A DNA stretch of 64,000 nucleotides, taken from contig OW240921.1 of assembly GCA_933207985.1 (NCBI GenBank), forward strand, positions 98,983,046 to 99,047,045. Direction: 5' to 3'. This document shows positions 45,927-57,992 of the stretch, piece by piece; the first letter of the stretch is position 1, and the number at the start of each line of letters is the position of its first letter. The translations under genes were made by a program, and so were the position numbers. The stretch comes from Pelobates cultripes (lineage: Eukaryota > Chordata > Amphibia > Anura > Pelobatidae). The notes beneath the pieces are model-generated. The model ran no database searches and was not told the origin of the DNA. It saw only the letters and a list, made by a program, of their open reading frames with translations.

Positions 45927-46800
45927 TTATTATTATTATTGCCATTTATATAACTCCAACAGATTCCGTAGCGTTTTACAATATTATAAGAGGGGGATTT
46001 AACTATAAATAGGACAATTACAAAAAAACTTACAGGATAGGTTGAAGAGGACACTGCTCAAACGAGCTTACAGTCTATAGGAGGTGGGATATAAGACACG
46101 TTAGGACAGGAAATAGCAATCAAATAAGGTGGGAGTGAAGCAGAGCTGGAGGAGAGAGTAGAGTGCTGCCCTTTAGGAGAGAGCAAGAGACAGGTATGTG
46201 AGGTAGAGGTTACTTTGGGATGCCATAAGCTTTCCTAAAGAGATGGGTTTTAAGGCACTTCTTAAATGATTGAAGACTAGGGGAGAGTCTATTGGCGGTA
46301 TGCATGCTATTCCATAGGAAGTCCGCGAGAAGTCCTGCAAGCGTGAGTTGGCCATACGTGTGCAAGCAGCGGACAGAAGCAGGTCACGGGCAGAGCGGAG
46401 AGACCGAGATGGGGCATACCTATGGATCTGTGAGGAGATACAAGAGGGGCTAGAAATGTTCAGTGCTTTATAGGTATGGGTTAGCACTTTGAATTGACTC
46501 CAATAGGATACAGGAAGCCAATGTAAGGACTGACAGAGGGATGAGTTGTGAGAAGACCGACTAGAGAGGAAAATCTGGCGGTAGCATTCATTACAGACTG
46601 TAGCGGGGCTATATTGTTTTTGGAGAGGGTTTCAATAATCCGTGCAGGAAATTACTAGAGCATCGACAAGCTCCTTAGTAGCATCTTGGGTAAGAAAGGG
46701 GCGGATGTGGGCTATGTTTTTAAGATGGAATCTACAGGATTTGGCAACAAACTGGATGTGAGGCTCAAATGCTGTATTGAAGGAATGTCTAAGTGGGCAA
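45927..46800 (-). mobile_element. L2-type LINE 3' end, 5'-truncated
   Basis: On the plus strand TTATTATTATTATT followed by ATATAACTCCAACAGATTCC is the inverted 3' tail. Minus-strand codons 46487-46173 read THTYKALNISSPSCISSQI, YAPSRSLRSARDLLL and FNHLRSALKPISL. This is the C-terminal tail of L2 ORF2 (YKALN..P.YI, Y.P.R.LRS). The sequence beyond 46500 continues as decayed ORF2. Stops and frameshifts are present. Confidence 0.65.
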
Positions 46801-47582
46801 GTCATATTACTTTTATTATCCCTATGATGGCATTGTAATAAAGCTAAACCTAGCTACTTTGGATTTATATCTGCACCATTATGATTTTTACATGTCGGTG
46901 TTGGTCGATCACATAATTTCTAGTCATTTTTGCGTGGGAGCCCTTGCCATTTAAAAAGAGACGTTGCAAAGATATTTAATAGGACGCCATGTCACATAAG
47001 GAAGAAATGTTCTCTTTGCCAATATTGTTCTTGCAATCAGCCTCATGTCTTCGTCCCAATCTTCATCCTGTTTTATCAAAGTGCTTCAAACTAAAAGATA
47101 CAAACACACACTTAGCCACTTCATATTACTTAGAAATTAGCTTATTATTGATCCAATTACTATATGCCAATTTACTATTGAAATGTAACTTTTTTTACAA
47201 CACCTTATGAAATTATTAGATTTTAATATCTCAACGTTAGCTAGAATTGTGGCAGTTAAGATCTTTTTACAATCTTTTTGTGCATATTCCTATTTGTATG
47301 CATTCTGTTGTATTCAACACAAAATTCTGAAATGTATCCTTTTTTTTTCTGTCTTCAACTTCCTGTTTTTATACATTGCATATATAATAATAAATATCAT
47401 ATAATAATAAAGAACAATATCGCAAGATATCAAGCACAATCCAAGTCTAGAGGGAGTCAAAAAAAAATAACTTCATGAATAACGTGAGTGTAAGGATAGT
47501 CATTTCCAAACTGCTATAGCGTTTTATACGGATTTTATAATTTTATTGGTATATTATATAGAGTGGTATAAACTAATAATGA
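46801..47582. other. no recognised feature
   Basis: AT-rich sequence; open frames here lack any recognisable domain. Confidence 0.5.
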
Positions 47583-47662
47583 CAAGCTCCACTAGGGGGA
47601 CGGCCTAGCTGTAGAAGAGATCACTCTCTTTTGAAGCCAGGCTCCCTAGTGGAGCATGTTTT
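47583..47662. repeat. imperfect hairpin
   Basis: GCTCCACTAGGG near 47585 pairs with CCCTAGTGGAGC near 47649 across about 50 bases. Probably a tiny foldback element; no duplication identified. Confidence 0.6.
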
Positions 47663-48420
47663 GATTGGTTTGTTCCAAGTTCATGTAGGGTTAAGTCCTT
47701 AAGATTTACCTTCCAACCATTTTTTCCATGTCAGGTTTATTTTATGAATCTCTTTCTTTCAATTTATTTTAATGCATAGAGTGGATTTAGGGACATTCCC
47801 TTTGGTATATGAGAATATATATTAGTATAAAAAGTGGGAAAATATTACATTTCTTTATGGTTGATATAAATACCTGCTTTAGTCAGGTTACACAGTACAA
47901 AATAGATATTTTATTTATCCTAATTTAATTTGGATGAATGAAATTTTTACATTTTCAAAAGAAAAAAAATTTGATGAAAAGGATGTATAATTACAAATGA
48001 TGCAATATATGCAAACATGTTTGACTCAAAATCAAGGTCAAACTCAAGGTGAACTTATTGCTGTATTCGTCAAGGTCTTCAGAGAACAGCAAGGTATGCT
48101 ACTAGCAAAGATAGAAGATGTAATCTATAAAACGAATCCGTAAGGAATTGAAGGAAAGTAATGAAAGCAGGTTCAGAAATTACTGAGCACCTGTGTCCCC
48201 ATTGCCGTACCCTGCAGCTGTAGACAGTAGATGTCATTGAAGGGTGAAATGATACTTATATAGTACAATATGAAGCATTGTGAGCAGAACATTTCCATGT
48301 GGTCCACTAAATCTAGGCTTGTAAGGGCCAACACAGCCAGCTGCCTCCTGGAGAGATACATTACAAGCAGCTGACATCCAGAAAGAATTGGCACATATAG
48401 ACTGTAGTGGCATCACTGCC
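47663..48420. other. no recognised feature
   Basis: AT-rich DNA; nothing supportable. Confidence 0.5.
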
Positions 48421-48633
48421 CGGCGGCACTCTGCGCTTCTTGAAAGTGAAACTTCAGAAGCCGGATGCGGTCTGGGGGTGGGGGGAAGTTGAGATCAGCA
48501 ATGAAGGCAACTTTGGGGTTAAAGCATTCGTGAATGTTTTAACCCTTTAATGTAAGAGTGTGCAGAAGGGCCTCCTGGCACCATAATGACTTCATTTAGA
48601 TGAAGTTTTGATGGTGCCTGGAGTGTTCCTTTA
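48421..48633. mobile_element. half of a TTAA MITE
   Basis: It ends GGTGCCTGGAGTGTTCCTTTAA with an internal hairpin GGCACCATAATGACTTCAT / ATGAAGTTTTGATGGTGCC. The left terminus is not visible. Confidence 0.5.
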
Positions 48634-49276
48634 ACGTACAAATTTAAATTTGGAATATACTCGACTGGATTTTTTTTACCTTTGTTACCACATTATAAAA
48701 TACTACTATAATATTTTGTACTTGCAGTTACATGTAGTTATTATTTTGGCTGATAGAATTTGGTTGGCAAATGTTTAAATTGTATACAAGATATATTTGC
48801 TTTGCTCTTAATTCTCTTTGCCATCACCTCCAAATTCCCTCTGCTACCGCTTTACCTTTCGTAGTAGTCTATTTATATTGTATTGTCTTTCCCAATTGTA
48901 CAGTTCTGTGGAACATGTTGGTGCTTTATAAACGGCAGTAAGAAATAACAACTAACTCTCTAACACTCTAACTCTCTGATCTAGCTTAAGTTTGAGTATT
49001 TCTCCCTGTATTTACTTTTTTGTCCTTATTTGGTTTCCGATTTCAAGGAATGAACAGGTGTGACACCGATTTAGTCATGAAATTCTTGCATTTTTATATT
49101 TTTGATTAGCCCTATAGACACTGATTTGCTCAATGCAAATAAATCATGAGGGTAGTATTCACTAAAGTACGGAAAGTAGTCTATCTGAAAATGTTTGCCT
49201 TCTGTTGTGGCTTTACATTTGCAATACCTATTTCAGGCCACTATACTTCTGGTTTATTGAATAGATTTCAATGTCA
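48634..49276. other. no gene; short L2/SINE tail
   Basis: At 48895-48950 TTGTACAGTTCTGTGGAACA followed by GTTGGTGCTTTATAAA resembles a LINE/SINE 3' tail. The rest is unremarkable. Confidence 0.45.
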
Positions 49277-50020
49277 TTAAAGGGACACCTCACTGTTAAA
49301 ATACAAATTACATTTGATATACCCCAAACAGAAATGCCTGCATTTAATTTTGTATTTTGTCATTGGGATTATATCTAAAACAGCTTGCAGATCTCTTGTC
49401 TACAGTCTTGCATACCCTCCCCTTCTAACCCCGCCCAGACTTTCTGTGGCTGTCCAATCACAGACTTCCCAATGCAGCTCAATGTAAAATCTTTGCAAGG
49501 CAGGTGCTCTGGGCAATTGCTGCCTCTTGAGTTTAGCTTCACTGAGCTAACCAAACCAGGAAGTAACAGGACCAGTTGTTTGCATTAAAGTCAGGGGGTG
49601 TAACCATGCTAATTTATAAAAGTCACATGTATATATACACGTAAAAGAATCCCACACCACACTTATCTTAGCTAAAACTGCACATCTTCCTCCAAGAATA
49701 TCTCAGAGAGAATCCCTTAAGCAGCAAAACTCAAAAATATAGGATGCAGCTGTAGATCTATAATACAAAATCTAAAACAGTGTAATACAATACGAGACAC
49801 TATTCTATGTGCAGACAGACTTACAATCACGCAATGAAGACGTATAATATCGCCTTAGGGAGCCTCCCCTTTGAATTATGGGGGACACTTTTATTAAAGT
49901 GTCAATTTCTATTGCAATCGGCACTTTTTGTAAAATGAAATCAAGAGGACACAACTCTTCACACATAAAGCATTTCAGCAAGTTAAACTGCTTTACGGGT
50001 CCGGAGTGTGTCTTTAACAC
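49277..50020. mobile_element. TTAA MITE remnants
   Basis: A left end TTAAAGGGACACCTCACTG is at 49277. A separate right end near 50000-50015 reads GGAGTGTGTCTTTAA, preceded by the CACAACTCTTCACACATAAA block shared with 30355. They may be two decayed elements and not one. Confidence 0.45.
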
Positions 50021-50205
50021 TGCGCTTGAATTTTTATTGAATTGATTCATTGCGTTGATTTAAAAATCAAAAGATATTTAAACTATATTTTGGGGTTTTT
50101 TTTCCCCCACCTAATTAACTGATGGCAGTAGCTCTCAATGTATTTACTTTGATGTGAACTTGTTTTTGCACCTTTCATTCCTGTACATCTGGCTAGTTTT
50201 GTTTG

Positions 50206-50449
50206 TTAAAGGGACATTCATCTCTTGACATTTTTTTTTTTAAAACCAGCCAGCAAACTCTTTTACACAAATATATACGGTTTTCCACGATAACTACGGA
50301 TAGGACGCTGATCACTATCCCCCTATGATAGGCGTGGGAAAGGGAGAGAAGAAGAAGCAGGTAAATATGAAACAAAAATCTCAGTTACCTGTTTTTTATT
50401 CTGCCTACAGAATGAGACAGTTGTCTCAAAAAGAAACATGTCTCTTTAA
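50206..50449. mobile_element. TTAA-flanked MITE
   Basis: TTAAAGGGACATTCATCTC at the left and AACATGTCTCTTTAA at the right with TTAA at both ends; 244 bp. A short L2/SINE-like tail (TTGTACATCGCTGCTGAAT) follows at 50458. Confidence 0.65.
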
Positions 50450-51579
50450 GCAACCTATTGTACATCGCTGCTGAATGTGTCGGTGCTTCATAAATAACAA
50501 TAATAATACATTATTACCTCTAATAGGACTTGCAGTTTATTTCTTTTTTAACCAACGCATCCTTTTTAAAGGTACAAATATATGTGCCTACTCTACTAAT
50601 CTTACTTCACTTTCAGTATGAGTGATAAGGGTTTTTTCTTATTATTTTAATAGCGATATCTGCAATATGTTTCACACTTGTTGATTCCTTGATTCAAGCT
50701 TTGTGCTGTTAGTGTGATTCATAAGATATTTTAGCCACAAAGGAAACCATTCTTTAACAGCCTTGGCATGTTGGATTGAAGTCAGGTATCCATCAAATAT
50801 CCTAGAGGTTGCTGTCCATGTCCTACCTCAGGGGTAGGCAACCTTTTAGCAGCACTGTGCCGATATAGGATTGTGATGTCCCGTAGCATGCCGGTCCTAT
50901 TTTTATTAAATTGAGGTGTGTATGCTGCAGTATTCTGCTTGTGTTATTTTTACTGTAATTGCTTTGTATCATTGTATTTGTGAGTATATGAGCTATTATA
51001 TTGTATATGTTCATTAGTAGTTTGTGGTATCGTGTATGATACATATGAATGTGGGCTGTGTGTGAGGCACTGGCGGATCCAGGGGGGGGGCAACGGGGCA
51101 ATTGCCCCCCCCGAGAAATCCGCCGGTCTCCCTCCCCTACCAGCAGCACATGCAGGTGCTAGCCCTGCAATGTGCCTGCGGACCGGAGGGGAGATCAGAG
51201 CTCTCCCTCCCCGGTCCGCAGGCACCGTGCTTACAGCCGGCGTGGGAGGGAGGGAGAGGGAGGACCCGGGAGCTCAGTCTGCAGCTCCTCCGGGTCCTCC
51301 TCTCGCGATATTTGGAGCGTTGCCGCGGTTACCACGGCAACGCTCCAAATCTCGCGAGAGTGAACTCTAGCCCGGGAGCGCGGGCTAGAGTTCACTGTAA
51401 CCACTGGGACCACCAATGAATCACCACTGGGACCACCAGGGATGAAAATATGTCCCCCCTCCTCCTCCATAAAGGTAAGAAGGGAGGGGGGACATAGAAT
51501 ATTTGCTTTTTTTAATTAAATAAAGATATATATTATTTTAAAAAGCCCCCCCTACCCTTACACACACACACACACATAG

Positions 51580-51683
51580 CCCCCATGCTGCCCCCCCATA
51601 CACACATACTGCCCCCCATGCTGCCCCCCCCATACACACATACTGCCCCCCATGCTGCCCCCCATACACACATACTGCCCCCC
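51580..51683. repeat. C-rich minisatellite adjoining a gap
   Basis: Units of CCCCCATACACACATACTGC and CCCCATGCTGCC, about 30 bp, run directly into the N block. The array is likely longer than assembled. Confidence 0.85.
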
Positions 51684-51783
51684 NNNNNNNNNNNNNNNNN
51701 NNNNNNNNNNNNNNNNNNNNNNNNNNNNNNNNNNNNNNNNNNNNNNNNNNNNNNNNNNNNNNNNNNNNNNNNNNNNNNNNNNN
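51684..51783. other. assembly gap (100 N)
   Basis: Exactly 100 undetermined bases following the C-rich minisatellite, consistent with assembly collapse. Confidence 1.
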
Positions 51784-52523
51784 CTCAGGTAAGGTGTCAA
51801 ACTGTTCTTAAACGGTTTGACTACTTACTCTGGGAGGGGGTCCCGGCACTATTGACACCATAACCACTACACTGAGCTGTAGTAGTTATTGTGTCTGGAT
51901 TATTTCTTTAAATAATCTACAAGTGCCCCTCCCGAGATCAGGCTCTGGATCCGCCACTGGTGTGAGGGCTGCTTGTGGAATTGTGTGTGTGGATGAATGT
52001 GTCACATTGTGTGTTTGGTAGTGTGTGGGGGCTGTTTGGGGTATTGCATGTGGGATTGTGTGCATGTATGTGGATTGTTAGTGGTTTTGCGTTAGTGGGG
52101 ATTGTGTGTGTGTTTGTGTGTGGGCTGTTCATATTATTTGTATGAGGGAAGAGTTATTCTGCAGCTCTGTGTATATCTAGCAATGTGGGTGGCTTCCCTG
52201 GGGTCCAGTGGAGACCAGTCTGGCCAGGTACAGGTCAAGGACAGGAGCTGCAATAGCTGTCGAGGGCTGCTCTACTACAGTGTGGATTCCCATTCACAAG
52301 TGCTGGGAGGAAGTGATCTGAGATCACTTCCTCTACGTTCTGCAATGCATAAACTGAGGATTGTCCTTCACCACCTCTTCGTATTAGCAGATATCTGAAG
52401 TTTTACTGGGACTCCTGATAGGCCAGAGCCTGTTTGGCTCTAGCAGCCTTGAGTGCCGTGCAATGACACCTCGAGTACCGTGCGTGGCACTAGTGCCGTA
52501 GGTTGCCTCCCCCTGTCCTACCT

Positions 52524-53429
52524 GTTGGTGACCGTTGTCCATGACGATGCAGTGACATCGATGACACAGTGATATTTATTCTCACTATATTATTTAAAGC
52601 CGGACAAACAAGTTACGCTGGAGTTACTGTGCTTAAAACTCTCTTATATTATCTATGACACCCATGTGACAGTGATAGACGCAATAAAATATTGTCATTA
52701 ATCAGATAATGGCATGACGGGTGTATTTTAGATTGGTGTTAAGCTTACTGTCCAACTTCTACAAACGTGTTAAATCCTAGCTCACAAAACAATAGGGAAA
52801 TCACAAAAGGTTTCAAATAAACGATAGGATGAAGAGACTAGAGAACAGCAAAAAAAATTTTTATTCTTGCCACTGCCCTATAAACCAATTTGAATTGACA
52901 CCAAATAATATTCAGAATCCAGCACTGTTACAAGCTCTGCTTGTGGGGTGCATTCACAAAAACAATGAATGCAAAATCAATTCGCAAAATATATAGACAA
53001 TTGGAAGTTGTGAACTTGTGACTATAGAATAGATGAAGATTTTATTATATCGGCTTATTTTCCTAAATTTTGCACATTGGGTTTCAGTTCACTACCAGCC
53101 AGTGTTTAGTGGATAGACCACTAGGATTAAAAATATGTGAGTGATAAGACCCCAATTTGGTCATAAAATTCAATCAGAAATTCAACTAAAGCTACAACCA
53201 TAGGCAAACACAGTAGGCTTAATGAAGTAACAGACATATAATAATGTTTTAATGCCTTTATTAAATACACCATGAAACCATTCACAGTACAAGGTGAAAA
53301 TTGTCAGCTCCATAACAAAATAGGTACAGAACCTAGAATAGCAATAGATGGAGAGTATATTAACTGAGCCTTAGAATACTCAGCTTCCTGATAACAGATC
53401 TCAGAACATGTAGTACAGAGACTGCCTAG
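52524..53429. other. no recognised feature
   Basis: AT-rich intergenic DNA; no supported gene or element. Confidence 0.5.
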
Positions 53430-53437
53430 ATCTAATG

Positions 53438-53573
53438 CAAGGGTAGGCAACCTTCAGCACTCCAGATGTTGTGGACTACATTTCCCATAATGCCCTGACA
53501 GTCATAATGCTAGCAAAGCATCAGGGGAGATGTAGTCCACACAACATGATGTGCTGAAGGTTGCCTACCCCTG
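53438..53573. mobile_element. 136 bp hAT-type foldback MITE
   Basis: CAAGGGTAGGCAACCTTCAG at the left pairs through almost its whole length with CTGAAGGTTGCCTACCCCTG at the right. It is flanked by ATCTAATG (53430-53437) and ATTTAATG (53574-53581), an 8 bp duplication with one change. Ends match the outer hAT at 50829, so the two belong to one mobilisable family. Confidence 0.85.
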
Positions 53574-53581
53574 ATTTAATG

Positions 53582-54134
53582 AATGGTGTAATCAGGTTAA
53601 AGGGTATAGATTCAGGAAGGTTTAATAAGATGGATTGAGAAGATCTAAATACAGTCCAATAAAAATATGAATAGGACACTCTACAGTGAGAATTATATGG
53701 AACTGTTACAATTCCTAGCAATTCCATCTTATAAGGAAGCGGTGTAGGCAATAGCAGGGAATGGAGGGCATGGGCTGTCCTGGGCGGCAGGTGGGAGGGG
53801 GTGAACACATTGTATGGGTCTCACCTGTTACTCTTTGTAGTATGGCCATGTGGTACCCAGGTACCGAAGATTGTATCTGACTGTGTATGTCTGATTGTGT
53901 GCCTGTGATGGTTTGTGGCATGGTGAATGTGTGTGACTGTGTGCAATTTTGTGATTATATGTGTTGTGCTTGTGTGTGATTAGGTATCTGTGTATGTGAC
54001 TGTGTGTGAATGGTTAGGTGGTTGTTGACGACACACAAAAGTAAAAAATTTGTACAGCGTTGGTGCCAACATACGTATCCACCCAGGGTGCCCAGTGAGC
54101 TAGCTATGCCTGGAGCAGGTATTGACAGGTAAGT
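53582..54134. other. no gene; GT-rich simple sequence
   Basis: Positions 53880-54020 are irregular TGTGTG/TGTGAT words. No other feature. Confidence 0.5.
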
Positions 54135-54618
54135 TCTGGCGGATATTCGAAACGTGCAATATTAACGTGGCTGATACAATATTAACATGGCAGATATTAG
54201 AAATGTGCAATATTAACGTGGCGGATATTAGAAAAATCGTGCAATATTGACATGGCGCATATTAGAAACGTGTAATATTAACGTGGCGGATATTAGAAAC
54301 ATGCAATATTAACGTGGCAGATATTATAAACGTGTAATATTAACGTGCCGGATATTCGAAACGTGTAATATTAACGTGGCGGATATTAGAAATGTGCAAT
54401 ATTAACGTGGCGGATATTAGAAATGGGTAATATTAACGTGGCGGATATTAGAAACGTGCAATATTAACGTGGCGGATATTAGAAATGTGTAATATTAACG
54501 TGGTGGATATTAGAAACGTGTAATATTAACGTGGCGGATATTAGAAACGTGCAATATTAACGTGGCGGATATTAGAAACGTGCAATATTAACGTGGCAGA
54601 TATTAGAAACTTGGAATA

Positions 54619-56179
54619 CAGGGAGTGCAGAATTATTAGGCAAATGAGTATTTTGACCACATCATCCTCTTTATGCATGTTGTCTTACTCCAAGCTGTAT
54701 AGGCTCGAAAGCCTACTACCAATTAAGCATATTAGGTGATGTGCATCTCTGTAATGAGAAGGGGTGTGGTCTAATGACATCAACACCCTATATCAGGTGT
54801 GCATAATTATTAGGCAACTTCCTTTCCTTTGGCAAAATGGGTCAAAAGAAGGACTTGACAGGCTCAGAAAAGTCAAAAATAGTGAGATATCTTGCAGAGG
54901 GATGCAGCACTCTTAAAATTGCAAAGCTTCTGAAGCGTGATCATCGAACAATCAAGCGTTTCATTCAAAATAGTCAACAGGGTCGCAAGAAGCGTGTGGA
55001 AAAACCAAGGCGCAAAATAACTGCCCATGAACTGAGAAAAGTCAAGCGTGCAGCTGCCACGATGCCACTTGCCACCAGTTTGGCCATATTTCAGAGCTGC
55101 AACATCACTGGAGTGCCCAAAAGCACAAGGTGTGCAATACTCAGAGACATGGCCAAGGTAAGAAAGGCTGAAAGACGACCACCACTGAACAAGACACACA
55201 AGCTGAAACGCCAAGACTGGGCCAAGAAATATCTCAAGACTGATTTTTCTAAGGTTTTATGGACTGATGAAATGAGAGTGAGTCTTGATGGGCCAGATGG
55301 ATGGGCCCGTGGCTGGATTGGTAAAGGGCAGAGAGCTCCAGTCCGACTCAGACGCCAGCAAGGTGGAGGTGGAGTACTGGTTTGGGCTGGTATCATCAAA
55401 GATGAGCTTGTGGGGCCTTTTCGGGTTGAGGATGGAGTCAAGCTCAACTCCCAGTCCTACTGCCAGTTCCTGGAAGACACCTTCTTCAAGCAGTGGTACA
55501 GGAAGAAGTCTGCATCCTTCAAGAAAACATGATTTTCATGCAGGACAATGCTCCATCACACGCGTCCAAGTACTCCACAGCGTGGCTGGCAAGAAAGGGT
55601 ATAAAAGAAGAAAATCTAATGACATGGCCTCCTTGTTCACCTGATCTGAACCCCATTGAGAACCTGTGGTCCATCATCAAATGTGAGATTTACAAGGAGG
55701 GAAAACAGTACACCTCTCTGAACAGTGTCTGGGAGGCTGTGGTTGCTGCTGCACGCAATGTTGATGGTGAACAGATCAAAACACTGACAGAATCCATGGA
55801 TGGCAGGCTTTTGAGTGTCCTTGCAAAGAAAGGTGGCTATATTGGTCACTGATTTGTTTTTGTTTTGTTTTTGAATGTCAGAAATGTATATTTGTGAATG
55901 TTGAGATGTTATATTGGTTTGACTGGTAATAATAAATAATTGAAATGGGTATATATTTGTTTTTTGTTAAGTTGCCTAATAATTATGCACAGTAATAGTC
56001 ACCTGCACACACAGATATCCCCTAACATAGCTAAAACTAAAAACAAACTAAAAACTACTTCCAAAAATATTCAGCTTTGATATTAATGAGTTTTTTGGGT
56101 TCATTGAGAACATGGTTGTTGTTCAATAATAAAATTAATCCTCAAAAATACAACTTGCCTAATAATTCTGCACTCCCTG
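54619..56179 (+). mobile_element. Tc1/mariner element of the DD37E type, nearly intact
   Basis: The ends are CAGGGAGTGCAGAATTATTA and its inverse TAATAATTCTGCACTCCCTG, flanked by TA (54617-54618, 56180-56181). 1561 bp. Removing it with one TA rejoins a normal satellite unit (…GGAATATTAACGTGG…). The near-identical termini suggest a younger insertion than the DD34E element at 18548. Confidence 0.93.
54837..55852 (+). pseudogene. DD37E Tc1-like transposase with a single frameshift
   Basis: The ATG at 54837 opens MGQKKDLTGSEKSKIVRYL, a helix-turn-helix pair (GCSTLKIAKLLKRDHRTIKR; LATSLAIFQSCNITGVPK) and a basic GRKKR stretch. Then come KVLWTDEMRVSLDG (first Asp), GGGGVLVWAGI and a break near 55500-55535, where the frame shifts (first frame stops after SFKKT). 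The rest is open: MQDNAPSHASKYS (second Asp) and SPDLNPIENLWS (Glu), stop at 55850-55852. Thirty-seven residues separate the second Asp from Glu, hence DD37E, known from the vertebrate/protozoan TRT group. Cut-and-paste transposase; one indel away from open but not functional as read. Confidence 0.9.
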
Positions 56180-56665
56180 TATTAACGTGGCGGATATTAG
56201 AAATGTGAAATATTAACGTGGCAGATATTATAAACGTGTAATATTAACGTGGCGGATATTAGAAACGTGTAATATTAACGTTGCGGATATTAGAAACGTG
56301 TAATATTAACGTTGCGGATATTAGAAACGTGTAATATTAACGTGGTATTAGAAACGTATAATATTAACGTGGCGGATATTAGAAACGTGTAGTATTAACG
56401 TGGCAGATATTAGAAACTTGCAATATTAATGTGGCAGATATTATAAACGTGTAATATTAACGTTGCGGATATTATAAACGTGTAATATTAACATGGCAGA
56501 TATTAGAAACGTGCAATATTAATGTGGCAGATATTAGAAACGTGTAATATTAACGTGGCAGATATTAGAAACGTGCAATATTAACGTGGCAGATATTAGA
56601 AACGTGTAATATTAACGTGGCAGATATTAGAAACTTGCAATATTAACGTGGCGGATATTAGAAAA

Positions 56666-56789
56666 GCTGAGATTGGGGATGGTTGGATTGAAGTTGCTGA
56701 GATTGGGGATTTTGGAGAATGTGGGTATTAAGATGCTTGGCTGGAGAACGTTTATATTGGGGCACTAAGCTGGAGGCTGGTGATAGTCG
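56666..56789. other. transition between two minisatellites
   Basis: GCTGAGATTGGGGAT repeated twice, then GATATTAGGGGGTGCATGCT begins the next array. Confidence 0.6.
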
Positions 56790-57720
56790 TATCCATGGTT
56801 AGGAAATGCTGATATTAGGGGGTGCATGCTAGGGATATACTCATATAAGGTGGGCATGCCAGGGAAATACTGATATTAGGGGGTGCATCCTAGGAGTACC
56901 CTAATATTAGGGGTACATGTTAGGGGAACACTATATTAGGGGGTGCATCCTAGGAGAGCCCTAATATTAGGGGTACATGTTAGGGGAACACTGATATTAG
57001 GGGTACATGTTAGGGGAACACTGATATTAGGGGGTGCATCCTAGGAGAACCCTAATATTAAGGGTACATGTTAGGGGAACACTGATATTAGGGGTACATG
57101 TTAGGGGAACACATTGATATTAGGGGTACATGTTAGGGGAACACTGATATTAGGGGTACATGTTAGGGGAACACTGATATTAGGAGGTGCATCCTAGGAG
57201 AACCCTAATATTAGGGGTACATGTTAGGGGAACACTGATATTAGGGGGTGCATCCTAGGAGAACCCTAATATTAGGGGTACATGTTAGGGGAACACTGAT
57301 ATTAGGGGTACATGTTAGGGGAACACTGATATTAGGGGTACATGTTAGGGGAACACTGATATTAGGAGGTGCATCCTAGGAGAACCCTATTATTAGGGGT
57401 ACATGTTAGGGGAACACTGATATTAGGGGTACATGTTAGGGGAACACTGATATTAGGAGGTGCATCCTAGGAGAACCCTAATATTAGGGGTACATGTTAG
57501 GGGAACACTGATATTAGGAGGTGCATCCTAGGAGAGCCCTAATATTAGGGGTACATGTTAGGGGAACACTGATACTAGCGGTACATGTTAGGGGAACACT
57601 GATATTAGGAGGTGCATCCTAAGGGAATACTGACATAGGGGGTGCATTTTAGGGAATTACGATATTAGTGAGTGCATTCTAGGTGAACCCCGATATTGGG
57701 AGGTGCATGCTAGCTAGGGG
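56790..57720. repeat. 30 bp minisatellite with alternating unit types
   Basis: Unit A is GATATTAGGGGTACATGTTA + GGGGAACACT (30 bp). Unit B is GATATTAGGAGGTGCATCCT + AGGAGAACCCTA. A and B alternate as AB or AAB, giving a higher-order pattern. Edges are degraded. Confidence 0.95.
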
Positions 57721-57839
57721 ACTCCTGATATTAGGGGTGACACGATAATATGATACTGATATAGGTGGTGCATGCTAGTTTAACCCTGATATTAGGGGGC
57801 AGTAAAGCTTTGTAATCCCAGTCTCACATGTTAACCCGT

Positions 57840-57992
57840 TCAGCGCTGGCATAGAATGCCCATTTCAGGGATGTGAGATCAATCCCCAGACATTCACCCT
57901 GTTTCCTGCTGTATCCGGATGTCCCAGGCTGAGGCTCCTCCCTAGTCTGAGCCGGCTGGGGCTGCAGAGAGGACTTGGGAGCTTTGCGGGAG
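57840..57992 (+). other. candidate non-coding 5' exon of gpr157 (speculative)
   Basis: GC-rich stretch (CCCAGGCTGAGGCTCCTCCC, GAGCCGGCTGGGGCTGCAG) ending GCGGGAG|GTGAGTGAG, an excellent splice-donor context at 57993. It lies 3.2 kb upstream of the gpr157 coding exon on the same strand, the only GC-rich patch between the minisatellites and the gene. No ATG-initiated ORF of note. It could equally be chance or part of another repeat. Confidence 0.25.

Larger units (their letters stand above)
51068..51959. mobile_element. hAT element nested in the outer hAT
   Basis: The ends are CACTGGCGGATCCAG and CTGGATCCGCCACTG, flanked by GTGTGAGG at 51060-51067 and 51960-51967. GC-rich body with a long hairpin at 51303-51399 (CTCGCGATATTTGGAGCGTT...AACGCTCCAAATCTCGCGAG) and a C-rich minisatellite. 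Contains an assembly gap, so true length is unknown. Confidence 0.9.
50829..52515. mobile_element. hAT element (outer) with 8 bp target duplication
   Basis: The ends are CAGGGGTAGGCAACCTTTTA and GTAGGTTGCCTCCCCCTG, flanked by TCCTACCT at 50821-50828 and 52516-52523. The interior is GT-rich (51960-52130) with no transposase domain. It is split by a second hAT at 51068. Confidence 0.9.
54135..56665. repeat. 31 bp minisatellite, interrupted by a Tc1 element
   Basis: The unit is GGCGGATATTAGAAACGTG followed by TAATATTAACGT (31 bp). About 15 units lie left of the Tc1 element (54135-54618) and about 15 right of it (56180-56665). Variation is mainly GCGG/GCAG, GTG(T/C)AAT and ACG/ATG. There are no spacers and no associated genes, so it is not a CRISPR array. 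Confidence 0.95.

Noticed and set aside
46989..47478. Hydrophobic open frames suggesting a small membrane protein
   Set aside because: Composition follows from AT-rich, T-rich DNA; frames overlap and no family is recognisable.
50950..51470. Several overlapping Arg/Pro/Gly-rich open frames
   Set aside because: GC-rich body of a non-autonomous hAT with a large hairpin; frames on both strands are open because of low stop-codon density.
54135..57720. Regular ~30 bp direct repeats that resemble a CRISPR array
   Set aside because: Units are contiguous with no unique spacers, there are no cas genes, and the surrounding DNA is vertebrate.
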